A stretch of 64,000 nt of DNA from Haliclona indistincta (Eukaryota > Porifera > Demospongiae > Haplosclerida > Chalinidae), in the NCBI GenBank assembly GCA_964017065.1, contig OZ024787.1:11947764-12011763 (forward strand), read 5' to 3'. Shown here piece after piece: positions 48,176 through 61,589 of the stretch. Every line of letters begins with the position of its first letter. The first letter of the stretch is position 1. A program made the position numbers and the translations under genes. The notes under the pieces were generated by a model. That model searched no databases and was not told the DNA's origin. It saw nothing but the letters and a program-made list of their open reading frames with translations.

Positions 48176-49089
48176 GTGATCTACACATTGTTTAGACCAC
48201 AGCTAAGCGATGTTGACCAATCAGGTTGCATAGCTGCGGGTCTCTGTAGCTCATAATGGAATCCCACCATGCGGCGCTGATTATGATTTTGTGCACGTAG
48301 TTCTACTAAATAATTTTATAGCTCTCCACGTGTCCTTACTTGTTGTTCGCGTCGTTTTTAATTGCTGTTGCTATTGTTTGATGTTACTGTTTGCTGTTGC
48401 TGATGACTAAATGTAGAAGCCCTCACGCCGTTACCATAGCGTCGGCTCTCGGGCTTCTACATCGCATAGATCCTTGCATGCGCTGGCTAACTATTATGTA
48501 TCAGTCATTGTGATCACTGACTACTGTACATGTGGTCTGTAGATTGTCCAGTAACATTCATTCTCTCAGTGCATCATGTAACACCACGTTGAGCTAGGTC
48601 ATTATCATTGTCCTGGCTTGTGTGTGTGTGTGTTGACAATGCTATGATACATGACTCATCACATAATGAACTTTAGCACATGGTGTGTATGGTATTATTA
48701 ACCCTTTACTTACTGATCATGTGTGTCATGACTCACACTGTTGTTCTTGTTATACAGCTTCGTCAGACTGCACTTGATAAAGCAAGAGAAGGAAAACGTC
48801 GTGAGGCTAAAGATGAAGACGATGAATCAAGATATGATGAAGTAATCCATTATCTTGAAGAATTTGGTGAGTGATGAATTGTTATGATAATGCTCACTAT
48901 TACTATCTTAGCATTACAAGTACTATCTGTTTGTAGGTATTGTGCTTTCTAGGGTATTTGTGGTGTGTACATTGTAGCTTGCTGTGTCAATGAACATAAG
49001 ATGCTGTAGTTGTTATTGAAACTCAATCATGATAGTTGAATAAGAGAGGTGTTTGAACCAGTCCATAAAATGTGTTCATTATTGCACTG

Positions 49090-50818
49090 TTAAGGTGGCG
49101 GTGCATGAAATTAATATTCAACACCCATGCAACGTGCATTTTCGTACTAACTACTTATAACTTCAGCAATTTACATAACAGTATGGGGAAAATAATACAG
49201 GAAGGGTCTGTGGCTGCTATCTCGACTGTCGAGCAATAGATCGATGCGCCTTAAGCGTAGCAGCATCTTGCCCACAGACGTATAGAGCGAATTTCCTAAA
49301 TACGATCTAGATTTTTTTAACAATATTTTGTGGTCTAGGTTTGCTGTTTTGCTGTGTTAGCAAAGGAGTATCAAAAAATTGCTCTATGCGTCTGTGCGCG
49401 CTGGAATTTATAAGCTGTAAACGAACTTTTTTCCGGAGCAAGCAAGCCAAACTGGAGATAACTGCCACAAACCGGTCTTTACTGGGCGAGCTCACTGCTC
49501 CACGTTGGCTAAATACTTCGTGACTGATCATGAAACTTGCTATAATCGATGTTTATTGATAGACAAACAAAATGCATACTGGAGCATGCCTGTACAAAAT
49601 ACCTTTGTACAGAAAATAAAGCTACTTGCAAAGTTATGAATCTCATTGAATTGGCGCACCACCACCTTAAGGTTACGGTATACCAAGCCCACTTACGAGT
49701 ATAGAGCGAATTTCCTAAATACATTCTAGATTTTTTTTAACAAAATTTTGTGGTCTAGGCTGGCTGGCTGTTTTGCTGTGTTAGCAATTTAGTATTGAAA
49801 AATCGCTCTATGCGTCTGTGCGCGCTAGAATTTGTAAGCTGTAAACGAAGTTTTTATGCCTCGGTAGGCGGAGCCACGAGGCATACAGTAGTCGTGTTGT
49901 CAGTCAGTCATTCAGTCAGTCATTCTGTCATTCTGTCGCAACGATTTCTTGTCGCTCGCTGAAAACTAATCGCTGGAAAACCAACACGGGTAGAAATCGA
50001 TACTTGCTCGGATTTGAATTTTCAGAACTTTGATTTTAAAGCTTAATGCGTAAGTTACCGCGTGAATTGCACACCTAGATGGCTGTTAATTGGTGGTAAT
50101 GTAGACTTCTGTGGAGACAAAGTTGTCTACAGCTGGCTGCCTTGCAGCCAGTAAGTTTATGAACAGCGTGGCAGACTTGTATATGAAGCTTCTTCTCGAG
50201 TTATGCCGTAATTTGCTTACCGTGCGATCGATGGCCATTGCTGGCGATCTAGAGTTCTCCGTAGCACAAAACTATCCACAGTTGACTGCCTAGAAGCTGA
50301 TAGGTTAGACTTTTACTACAGGATAGCAGCGCATGTGTAAAGAAATTGTGTAACAAGATATGTAAGCTATCTCGCTCGTGTGAGGCTGTGCCCTGCACTC
50401 GAACTGAACATTATAGACACGCCCAGTTGAAGTAGTGGTCAGCACTGATTGGCTTCTGATCGCACAACTATTATGCTGCATTGTGATTGCTGTAGAGAAA
50501 GGTATAATAGCTGCAGTTTACTGTGTATGTGAAATGGTAGCATTCCACCGAGGCATCTGCACACTTGGTGCTTTATTTTCCAGAGCAAGCAAGCCAAACT
50601 GGAGATAACTGCCACAGACCGGTCTTTACTGGGCGAGCTCACTGCTTCACGTTATAACTACTACTTTGTGACTGATCATGAAACTTGCTATAATAGATGT
50701 TTATTGGTAGACAAACATAATGCATACTGGAGCATGCCTGTACAAAATACCTTTGTACAGTAAATAAAGCTACTTGCAAAGTTATGAATCTCATTAAATT
50801 GGGGCACCGCCACTTTAA
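49090..50818. mobile_element. Double MITE insertion in an intron of the unit 3 gene
   Basis: The outer ends are 15-bp inverted repeats with one mismatch (ttaaggtggcggtgc / gcaccgccactttaa). The inside is a tandem pair: 49256-49675 and 49690-50818 share tagagcgaatttcctaaatac through cttgcaaagttatgaatctc. The second copy is split by about 720 bp beginning with the hairpin atgcctcggtagg...cgaggcat (49857). The unit 2 intron passes straight through this point (about 17510-17545). There is no coding capacity beyond ORFs of up to 74 codons. Confidence 0.72.
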
Positions 50819-51073
50819 TGTGTGTTGTATTAATTTGCAGATTTAAATAAAAATTATTTTTTAATGGTACAAAATTCTTGTCATTTTTACAGTACGTTCC
50901 AGAGTGAGCTCCAGTATTGCCACTCCCTCACAACCTACAGGTTAGTATTAACAATGATCTTTAGTAAATGCCTGTTCTCTTGAGTCACACAATACTCTTA
51001 ATAGTTATCATCTGTAAACTAGCTATCTCAGACATACAAAGCATTCCTAGTAACAAGTAATAGTTAATTAATG

Positions 51074-51180
51074 TATGGCTCTGCGTGTAACATTGGATTT
51101 GTTCACACGAGCTTGCGGTCTATTTTTAACTACGAGACCGGAAGCGAGTCCGGACAAATCCAATGTTACACGAGGCATTG
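51074..51180. repeat. Small foldback insertion
   Basis: TGTAACATTGGATTTGT and its complement (51088-51104 and 51154-51171) enclose about 50 bp. It is missing in the unit 2 intron, where the flanking sequence is continuous. Confidence 0.55.
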
Positions 51181-51229
51181 ATTGTTTTGTTATTACTCAT
51201 TCCAAGTCCCACTAGCATTAGCGAGCTCA

Positions 51230-52473
51230 TTGTGTATATAAGGTACACACTACAGAGCCCTTCACCTTCCTGTAGGGCCGGCATAAGCCTTACCTAACAG
51301 TTGGCTAAGCAGGCACTACTGTCCTGCTGTGCACCATGAAATTTGGATGCGGCCAGACCCGCCCATGGGGGGTCACAATATTTTATGATTGTACCATTCT
51401 GAGCTCAACTTAGCTTGTTGCTGTTGACTGACACCTGACGTGCATTCAGCTTGTGACAGCTTATGTACAGCCACTGATGTAGGGATCTATGGTCTGTTAG
51501 CAAGTCAATCGTGTTACCATTCCATGCTTGTTCCTTGTTAGTTTACATTGTTGACCAGTGGTAGATTTCACAACCCTACATCCTTTTGATTTCGATAGAA
51601 ATCTTTTTAATTTTCTTGTTTGTGTCCTTTTTTCTTTTTCAGTGAAGTATAGTTCAATATCATGCAATTACTGTGCTATCTTTGTTTCCACCATTGGTTT
51701 GGTTTTCCTGTTGTTGATGGCTTTTCTTTATTATTAACAATTTTAAACTTGTAGCTAAATAATTCTTATGCTGTAGATATCAGCTCGCCTACCTATGCAT
51801 GAATAAAGTGCATACGAGCCCCGCCCATACTTGTTTACGGCGGTTATAATTATCTGGCAAGGCAGAATGGTGATTCTGCGCTTGCTAGCTTACCGTTCTT
51901 CGAAGACTCCAGACAAATATGTGTTCTCCGTGATCTATGCGGTGTGGCGATACTCAAGCTTGTGCTTGGTCACGTGCGCTAACCACAGCTTGGTCACGTG
52001 CGTATTGCACAATCACTATAATTATTAATGGCGTCTAACACTTAGCTGACAATGGATCACGATCGAAAAATCGCGGAATTTATATCGCCGTTTCGCTAAA
52101 AACTAATTTCAAAAGGCACATGCCAGGAGAATTTCACGACTGTTCGTGGGTGTTTTGGTCTCGGCACTGCTCACGTAAAGGTGCTAGGCGAGTGGAAGAA
52201 AGAAGAAAGAAAGAAAGAAAGAAGAAAACGAAGATGACGAAACTCGATTTTCACCGTTTCCAGGTTCGTCACTTTAGTAACAATCTCGAGCAATCTCCTT
52301 GCTACTGTAAGATGGGGCAACGCCAGATAGCAGATTTAAGTGTCTTTGGACGTATAAAATTCATCACCAGGCGAAATATCAGCGTTTGAACGCTAATACA
52401 TTGTATGTAGCCGCCATCTTGTTTTCTCGTTCAACCCTACATAGGGAGACACTACCGTGTCTCCCTAATAATT
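51230..52473. mobile_element. Interspersed repeat with terminal hairpin, first copy
   Basis: A second copy of about 51407-52473 is at 55812-58262, where it is split by a foldback and an expanded microsatellite. It contains a short GAAA stretch (52195-52230), a possible 89-codon frame without motif (52120-52389), and ends gccatcttgttttctcg ... agggagacac-tacc-gtgtctccct. It sits in the last intron of the unit 3 Ank-ROC-COR gene and is absent from unit 2. Confidence 0.7.
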
Positions 52474-55400
52474 GTAAACCATTATGCAGACTTTAATATG
52501 TGCTCTTAATTGTACATGTACATAGTAATTAATAAAAAAAACTAGTTAATAAAGCTGCCTCATACTAATTTTTCCTTTCAGATCGAGTTGATACTGATGC
52601 TACTCAAGAGGCATTTCAACATGAGGTTGGAGTGTGTGTCTCTAACCTGGTAGTGAATGGATCACCTGGTAGTGGTAAAACATGTGTAGTGAATCTATCA
52701 GTCGGTGAACCTGCTCCTCATGTCCGCAACAGCACCGGCTGTGTAGAGACTCCTGTTCGTGCCATAGCACAAGGTACCATCTTCGCCAACGGCACAAGAT
52801 TACAGAAACTACATACTGAAGAAATGCTCCACATGGTGTGTCAAGCTATGAAGCACAAGGTTGACGAGATAAAGAGAGAGCAAGTTGATCAAAAGAAGCC
52901 ACGTCATCGTATGGTACCCAGCTCTACTCCAGCTACGCAGCAATCCGCATCCAGTACTCCATCAATGAGTGATGAGCCTACTGAAGCCACTTGTGATGAC
53001 AAAGAAGAGAGCCTCCAGGTGTTTGCTAAGCTAGATATCATCTGCTGAGGCATCAACTGAGTTCCTAACAGCTCACTTGGTCTTGACTATCGACTCAGGA
53101 GGTCAGCCACACTTCATGGATGTAGCACCACTCTTTCTTCGCAACAGCTCCTTGTTTGTTATCACTGTAAAGCTGAACGAGCGACTGGACTCTAAACCAA
53201 AATTTGATTACTTCATCAATGGACAGCCGATTGAAATGAGCAACACAGAGCTCCAACCGACCAACCTGCAGCTAATAGAGCAGCTTGCCAAGAGCATTTC
53301 ATCACTTCAACTATCAACCACTCCCAGCTCAGATGGATCAGAGCATGCAAAGTTCATGATTGTTGGCACCTTTGCTGACAAAGCTGAAGACTGCCAGGGC
53401 GAGACTATCGCTGATAAGAACACCAAACTACGTGATCGATTGAAGGATTATGAAGCCGAACGAATTGATGCAGGAAATGATGTTATCTTTGCTGTCAATG
53501 CAGTCACTACTGATCCAGACAAGCGTCGAGAGGCAGCTCTGAGACTACAGGACAAGATTACCAATACTCCAGGCACCACTATCAAGACAAGAATCAAGAT
53601 GAGGTGGTTTGGTCTACTACTGCACTTGCTGGATGAGGCTGAGAAGAACAAGGTCTCCATTATCCCACTGGAGGAGGTGCTTGCTGCTGGAAGAAGTCTT
53701 CAAATGATTAGAGATGAAACCCTACAGGCCATAGCGTTTTTCCATAAGCTAAACCTCGTCATGTATTTCTCAACCGATAAGCTTGGTAGCATAGTGTTTA
53801 TCGATGTAAAGCCTATACTAAGCAATGTGTCCAATCTTATTGGCATCTCTTTTATCGATAAGAATAAGCTCGACAAGATCTTCATCCCTAACCTGCCAGC
53901 CGATGCCCAGAGATTACTGAGAGATTACGGTAGATTCTCCCGAGAGATTGTGGATTCATCGTTTCACTTCTCAGCACCACTCACCACTGATGTGTTCCTC
54001 GACTTATTAGAGCACCTTTGTGTTATTGCACGCATCGAGAGAGAGGGTCTAACAAGCTTCTTCCTCCCATGTGCCTTGCCTCATGCACCTGAAGATATCC
54101 TTCAAAAGAAGGAGCAGATCACCAGCGTGTGGATCGTGTCACTTCAGACCAGGTGTGCTATCGGAATGGTTGATGTTCCCATACCAAAGAGCTATCTGCC
54201 AACACTTGTTGTTCATCTACTCAACTCGTCTGATTTCGAAGCAGATCTTAAGTCTCGTCAGTATCGTAACCTCATGAGCATCCGTTATGTTCGTGGTGGG
54301 TGTGTCTATCTTATAGAGAGGAATCTTCAACTGGAGATATACTACCCTTGTGCTGACAATGATGAAGAAATAAGCAAGGATTGCTCATTCATTCGCTCTG
54401 CAATAATGAACGCTCTCGTTGAGGTTGAGAAGAAGCTTCATTTCATACCAGGCATCTTGATCAAGAACGATGCCTTCCTCTGCTCCTGTGACGGTTCTCG
54501 CCATATCTGTGTGTACAACAATGACCGCACGAGAACATATTGTGATAGAAGCGAGAAGCTGAGAAAACTCAACCAGCAACAACAGTATTGGTTACACCAG
54601 CAGCAGCAGCAACCAGGTATGCCTGCTAACATGATTGATGATGAGTTATCACCATCTTTTTCAGTAGTTGAGCGACCCACCACAGCTGGTCTACCATCAT
54701 CAGTAGCATCATCATCATCAGTAGTAGTTCCCACTAGTATAATCTGGTACAATACTACCATCATCAGGTGAAGCTTGTTTAGATCATGTGACATTGTATC
54801 AACCTCATCGTACTGCAGGCTCTCCTCCTCTCTCAGTGAACCTGCTTGTTGAAGCAGTCACAGATGTTACAGATTGGCACACTCTTGGTCTTAAACTGAA
54901 TCTCACTATGAGCCAGTTGGAGGACATTCGTGTCACCTATCATGTGTATGGATTAGGTGTACTCAAAGCTAGAGTGTTTGATGCATGGTTAAAGAACTCT
55001 CCCAGTGCATCTTGGAGTGACCTGATCTCAGCTTTGAAGAGCATGAATGAGCACAGAGTTGCTAGAGATATTGCAGCACGCTACTCTGCTTGACTCACAC
55101 CAGGTAATGATCTCTATAACACTCTCTGTACTTGTATTAATCAATCATCATTATACAGGAACTGGTATCACTGCAGTAAGTAGCTCATCAGATCACATGG
55201 TCCCACACCAGCAGACACAGCGCAGACTCTGTAGATTATTATAACTGAACAGTGTCAATTCAACTGGTCTATTTTGTGCTCAATAATAACAATATATAAT
55301 TTTTTATGTTACATCCTAAACAATGCAGTGATTATCAGTGAGTGTGTCTAACAGTGCACATATGTTCAAGAACAGTGAGCTATAGCGACATTGACAGTAA

Positions 55401-55638
55401 TCAACTCAGAGGATGTCATCTACAGTACCTGCTGTATCGTACTAATTGTGTGCATACCAAACCCTCAAAGTTACCACCCACCTAGTTACCCATGCTCGAC
55501 TTTTTCAAAGGAAGCTTGTACCCAAAGCAGATTGCAGAGTATGCAGTTATATACGTGCATGAGCGATGTGAGGAGATTTCGCAATAATAAAGAGGAATTG
55601 CGCCATGCATAGCTAAATTTAAGACCAAGTACTGTATA

Positions 55639-56023
55639 CAAGAAAATTAAAAAGATTTCTATCGAAATCAAAAGGATGTAGGGTTGTGAATCTACCACTG
55701 GTCAACAATGTAAACTAACAAGGAACAAGCATGGAATGGTAACACGATTGACTTGCTAACAGACCATAGATCCCTACATCAGTGGCTACTGTAGTTGACT
55801 ATAGCTAGTTCAGCTTAGCTTGTTGCTGTTGACTGACACCTAACGTGCATTCAGCTTGTGACAGCTTATGTACAGCCACTGATGTAGGGATCTATGGTCT
55901 GTTAGCAAGTCAATCGTGTTACCATTCCATGCTTGTTCCTTGTTAGTTTACATTGTTGACCAGTGGTAGATTTCACAACCCCACATCCTTTTGATTTCGA
56001 TAGAAATCTTTTTAATTTTCTTG
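55639..56023. mobile_element. Foldback element downstream of the unit 3 Ank-ROC-COR gene
   Basis: Arms of about 155 bp (caagaaaattaaaaagattt ... gatccctacatcagtggct and complement) with a spacer of about 70 bp. One arm alone occurs at 51468-51635. It shares the gatgtagggat word near the centre with the element at 30627-31211, suggesting one family. Confidence 0.88.
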
Positions 56024-56426
56024 TTTGTGTCCTTTTTTCTTTTCCAGTGAAGTACAGTTCAATATCATGCAATTACTGTGCCATCTTTGTTTCCACCATT
56101 GGTTTGGTTTTCCTGTTGTTGATAGCTTTTCTTTATTATTAACAATTTTAAACTTGTAGCTCTTATGCTGTAGATATCAGCTCGCCTACGCGTGCATGAA
56201 TACAGTGCATACGAGCCCCGCCCACACTTGTTTACGGCGGTTATAATTATCTGGCAAGGCAGAATGGTGATTCTGCGCATGCTAGCTTACCGTTCTTCGA
56301 AGACTCCAGACAAATATGTGTTCTACGTGATCTATACGGCGTGGCGATACTCAAGCTGTTGCTTGGTCACGTGCGCTAACCACAGCTTGGTCACGTGCGT
56401 ATTGCGCAATCACTATAATCAGGACT

Positions 56427-57119
56427 CAGGAGTCCATAATCAACCGCGCCTACTAAGAGTAGGAGTGTGAATCGCCCACGCTTTAATTGGATTTTCTGCC
56501 AGCGAACTGTCGCTAGCGGATATACTATTTTTAGCGCTTGAAGATGGCAGCTCAATACTGAAGACAGAGAGTTGTCTATGATCTAAGCGCTGAGGAAGCA
56601 TCCTGGTCTCTATTTCTAGCTCGATTTACAAGGCCGTCGTTGCCTTCGCCAATCCTCGTGAGCGTGGCTGTCTTCCGTTCGATCAAAGCTTCGTGTCATA
56701 TCACTGGTCAGCTGTTTCTCAGAGTTCCATTCCTTACCTGAGTTGTAACAGTAGTTGTTACGGTTAGTGGCCGTGATACAACACATAACTGAAGCGGAAC
56801 AGCTATGCTGACAAGTCAACACAGCAGCTCCAAGGATCCAGTTGTATGATCGAGCGATAAACAGCTTCGAAACAATCAGATAGCCGAACCACGAACGTAC
56901 AGGTGATCTAGCGACGCCACGATGTGGCTGGATAGGCTATCAGATGCTTTCACGAGTACATACAGTTGCTCTCAGGTTGCCCATGTTCAAGGAGGTGCGG
57001 TCTAACTGCGCTAAAAATAGTATATCCGCTAGCGACAGTTCGCTGGCAGAAAATCCAATTAAAGCGTGGGCGATTCACACTCCTACTCTTTAGTAGGCGC
57101 GGTTGATTATGGACTCCTG
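56427..57119. mobile_element. CAGGAG foldback element with 7-bp target duplication
   Basis: The ends are CAGGAGTCCATAATCAACCG and its complement, with arms of about 110 bp that include ccagcgaactgtcgctagcg. CTATAAT flanks it (56413-56419 and 57120-57126); seven extra bases (caggact) lie between the left duplication and the arm. The paralogous repeat has the uninterrupted site at about 52015. The interior (about 56540-57010) shows no known domain. Confidence 0.88.
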
Positions 57120-57296
57120 CTATAATTATTAATGGCGTCTAACACTTAGCTGACAATGGATCACGATCGAGAAATCGCGGAATTTATATCGCCGTTTCGC
57201 TAAAAACTAAGTTCAAAAGGCACATGCCAGGAGAATTTCACGACTGTTCGTGGGTGTTTTGGTCTCGGCACTGCTCACGTAAAGGTGCTAGGCGAG

Positions 57297-58019
<723 letters not shown>

Positions 58020-58579
58020 ACGAAGATGACGAAACTCGATTTTCACCGTTTCCAGGTTCGTCACTTTAGTAACAATCTCGAGCAATCTCCTTGCTACTGT
58101 AAGATGGGGCAACGCCAGATAGCAGGTTTAAGTGTGTTTGGACGTATAAAATTCATCACCAGGCGAAATGTCAGCGTTTGAACGCTAATACATTGTATGT
58201 AGCCGCCATCTTGTTTTCTCGTTCAACCCTACATAGGGAGACACTACCGTGTCTCCCTAATAATCATGAGGTGCATGATTAATTTTAATATCCCCTGTTG
58301 TAACTAATCTTCAATAAGAAATCTATATTGTTTAAAATCATTAGATTGCTGTGCTATTCTGTATAAGCCATACAAAAGATGTTCATTTTGAAAAAAAAAA
58401 CATTAACATTCATATGCATGAATATGCATATCCTGGTCAGCTCAGGAATCACTTCACCATCAGCTGTTATGGCTCTATACTAACTGAGTAGATAGTCAGA
58501 GCTACTACAGTACTAGTTACAAGAGTTACAAAACTGATCATGATCAGCTAGTTTTTACATAATAATTAGTAAGGATAAT

Positions 58580-59430
58580 AATACTGGCTCGGCATTCCCA
58601 TGGCTCCTCCTGACGCCTCATGCTCAGTGTGCAACAAGACATGTGACTCCTTCGGAGACCATTTTATTGAATGTGGGGGCAATGGAGACAGGATTCTGCG
58701 TCACAATGCTTTGCGTGATGCGATCTCTGCTTCTGCTCGCTCTGCCGCTCTCTCTCCTCGGCTGGAGGTTCCTTCTCTCATCCCGGGTGGCCGCCCTCGT
58801 CCCGCTGACATTTTCCTTCCCAGTTGGAAGCGCGGGTTGCCAGCTGCTCTGGATGTCACCGTAATCTCCTCTCTGCAATCCTCCACTGTCCTGTCAGCCT
58901 CCTCTTCTCAGGGTCATGCTCTACAGGTTGCTGAGGCTCGCAAAATTGCTGCTCATGACAACCTTTGTCGGGCAGAAGGCATTTCCTTTATCCCTCTCGC
59001 TGTGGAGGTCTTGGGTGGCTGGAGCTCTCAGGCTTGCTCTACCATCAAGGGAATTGCCCGCATGAGAGACTCCCGTCTCGGCGTCACGAACTCAACTTCT
59101 CTTATCTTCCAAAGACTTTCAGTCACATTGTGGAGATGCAACGCCACCATGTGGGTGTCCCGCTGCAGGTCCTTGGACTGTCTTACTTAGTTAGGTTAGT
59201 TTTTGTTTTAAAATTAGTTATAGTTAATTTCGTTGCTCTTTTATCATTATGACTGTGCATGTGTTAAAATTAATTATTAATAATAAGATAGGTAATAATA
59301 GTAATGTTCATTATAAATAATAAATAATAATATCATTATTATCAGATTATTATTTATAATTTTTATTTTTTGTGTAAATTTAAACAGATTTTGGAAAATG
59401 TATGTCAATTTATTAATGATACAAAATTAT
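58580..59430 (+). mobile_element. 5'-truncated non-LTR retrotransposon, C-terminal part
   Basis: The ORF 58600-59190 (196 codons) has a zinc-finger-like CSVCNKTCDSFGDHFIEC, RHNALRDAISASARSAAL, PADIFLP and AALDVTVIS. This series resembles the C-terminal end of reverse-transcriptase proteins with a restriction-like endonuclease, where PD and D-x-T/K residues are catalytic. An AT-rich 3' tail follows to about 59430. Unit 2 lacks it: its sequence runs from gtaaggaaaataat to gtgatgttgg (about 27290-27310). The RT domain itself is missing, as expected for 5' truncation. Confidence 0.7.
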
Positions 59431-59548
59431 AATGTGATGTTGGTTATCTTACAACATGCAACAAAACTACCAAAATCTGTGACAAGTTAACAATTTTAGA
59501 ACATTTTATGCATTACAATAGTAACTGAAATAATAGTTATACTATCAC

Positions 59549-59621
59549 CAGGAGTCCATAATAGGCGCGGTCAATCACTGGTAGCTGTAGGCTTAATAGG
59601 CACGGATGATTATGCACCCTG
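59549..59621. mobile_element. Short CAGGAG-type MITE, unit 3 copy
   Basis: Starts CAGGAGTCCATAATAGGC, ends gattatgcaccctg; flanked by CTATCAC and TTATCAC, a 7-bp duplication with one change. Orthologous to 27422-27494. Confidence 0.72.
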
Positions 59622-59730
59622 TTATCACCAATAGTGTCGTACCAAAGTGCATTGACACCTTTTCTTTCAAGTTGCATCTGTTAAATTCATTTCACACCTA
59701 TGATATATACGTAGGATTCAGTTTGTAGTC

Positions 59731-61589
59731 ATGGCTGAGCTAGCAGCTCTAATGTTGTTTTGTATCGCTTTGTTACAAGGTATGACATAAAGTATAATTA
59801 TTTGTCTTGTTGCATTGATATGACTGCAGTATCTGATGCTTGTACCAGAGGATTTATGCATTTGGATTTACTGGCTGAAAGAGCTACAAAGCTAGAAGCA
59901 TCAGAATCCACGAACAAGTTGGATGCTCAATTGTGTATAGTTCCTGATGTGAGCTTCAACTGTGATGGAAGACTAACAAGTGTTTTCTTAGGAGCTACAA
60001 TAAATGCGGCATCAATTTCTAAAGGGTCTGATGTCTTGTATCCTGAGATTCAGATATGGAGACTGAATTCTATGAATTCCACTAGACAGGACGGTCAACA
60101 GATCAGACTGAATCCTGGAGATTTCAGTCGTGAAGGAGTGCTCAAGTATAACCTGGATCCTCCAATGTCATTTCAGAGTGGAGATGTTTTAGGAGTATAC
60201 CAGCCACCAAGGAGTAGCAGTGCTGTCACAGTGTTCTATCGTGATAATGATGATGTTGCTATGAGTAGAATATGCTGTACTACTGTCTCTCAGATTAGTA
60301 ATCCACCATCAATGTTTACAGGGACTGTACGGCAGTCATTCAATGCTATGAACGGCAAACAACTTCTCATATCTCCTGAAACTGGTAAGAAATGAAGCAT
60401 GCTTTAACACTTGTTGCTGCTGCTATCATTTTACAGACAGCCCCAGCTGTATAAGTAATTTTCCAAGTTCCAATGAATTTGACCAGTGGGTCATGGGTGC
60501 CAACATTAATGATGTAGGAGTCAAAGCTTACCAGCGTCTCTTCCCAGAAATCACCTTCACCTGTAATGGCTTCATCGTTGAGTGGATAGTGGGAGCTAAA
60601 CATCAGACCAACATATCTTCTGGACAATTACCTGAGCTACAAATATGGCGCAGCATGGATGGTGATAACTACCAAAAAGTTGGCTTCAATCTTCTCACCT
60701 CAAATTCTCACAGGGTCAATTATCTTTTGAACGTTTATGAATATGCCCCCAATCCTCCACTAAAGTTCCAGAAAGGAGACATACTGGGAGTGTACCAACC
60801 AGTAGATAGTGAAATAGAACTTAGCTATCAGATTAATGACGGCCCCATTAACTATGAGCTTGATTATACTGATGCAGCCAACATTGTGCCCCTGTCAATG
60901 CAGTATGACTATCCTCTGGTCACTGTGGAAATCACAACAAGTGTATCGTTCAGTTCATTGAAGACTTTTTCAATGAGCTCAATAAATGTTTCGCAATCAG
61001 TAATGTCCAATTCTCATGAGCAAGCTGTCTTACCAATATTTGCCTATCCCATTATAACAGTTGCTGTTATACTGATTGCTGTTGCAGTATCAATCACATT
61101 CATAAGTATCTTAAGGCTTCTTTGGAGCCGTAAAAATCTTGCAATCATGCAGACTGATCAGAATTTATGCTATGCAGTAAACTCACAGTAAGTAGGTAAC
61201 AGTCATTAGTTGTTTCAATATGTGATTACATTACTTGCAGATCTGTTAACAATGGAAATGATGGAAACACAGAAAACTTTCTGAATAACGTTATACCTCA
61301 AGTTGACTTACAAGAAAATTCCTGTTATACCAAGAGAATCAGTCCAAGTGTCCTACAAAACAATTTATGCTACTCAGTGCAAAACCCGATTGAACTACAT
61401 AACAATTCATGCTATACCAGACCGGACTCATTTGATCTACAAAACAATTCATGTTATGAAACGGTAAATCAAGACATCGTGCCAGAAATGTGAGTTATAA
61501 ATCCTCTATAGTTTGGGTCATAATGATGTGCTGACCTAATCCACAGGGATGCACCAATTTATGCTGAAGTGGAGGATTTGTATATCTGA
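59731..61589 (+). CDS. Two-domain single-pass receptor with tyrosine-rich tail, unit 3, intact
   Basis: Exons 59731-59779, 59830-60384, 60437-61187, 61241-61489 and 61547-61589 splice in phase to about 548 aa. It has a signal peptide (MAELAALMLFCIALLQ). Two related extracellular domains of about 150 residues follow; both carry PEI/PEL-QIWR and F-Q-x-GD-V/I-LGVYQP, one per exon. A Ser/Thr stalk leads to a helix (IITVAVILIAVAVSITFIS) with WSRK as stop-transfer. The tail repeats an N-x-CY motif about five times (NLCYAV, NSCYTK, NLCYSV, NSCYTR, NSCYET) and ends PIYAEVEDLYI. These are candidate SH2-docking tyrosines; the last resembles but does not exactly fit an ITIM. It converges on a tyrosine kinase gene 170 bp downstream. 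The domain family is not known to me. Confidence 0.85.

Larger units (their letters stand above)
40686..55093 (+). pseudogene. Ankyrin-ROC-COR-Death gene, unit 3, with two frameshifts
   Basis: Exons match unit 2: 40686-40709, 40867-40971, 42318-42419, 42808-42906, 43554-43652, 48758-48866, 50893-50940 and 52582-55093. All small exons are open and splice in phase; ankyrin units read for example TPLHRAAYWGRLDTVKFLI. The large exon has an 8-bp deletion at about 53030 (gctaagctagatatc against gctaagctagttgttgagatatc), which ends the frame at 53048 between P-loop and DSGGQ. A 1-bp insertion near 54738-54742 puts the Death domain (54788-55093) in another frame. If the assembly is right, it yields only ankyrins plus P-loop. 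The protein blocks show little other decay, so the loss is recent or an assembly error. The intron at 43653-48757 carries a 4-kb satellite. Confidence 0.8.
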
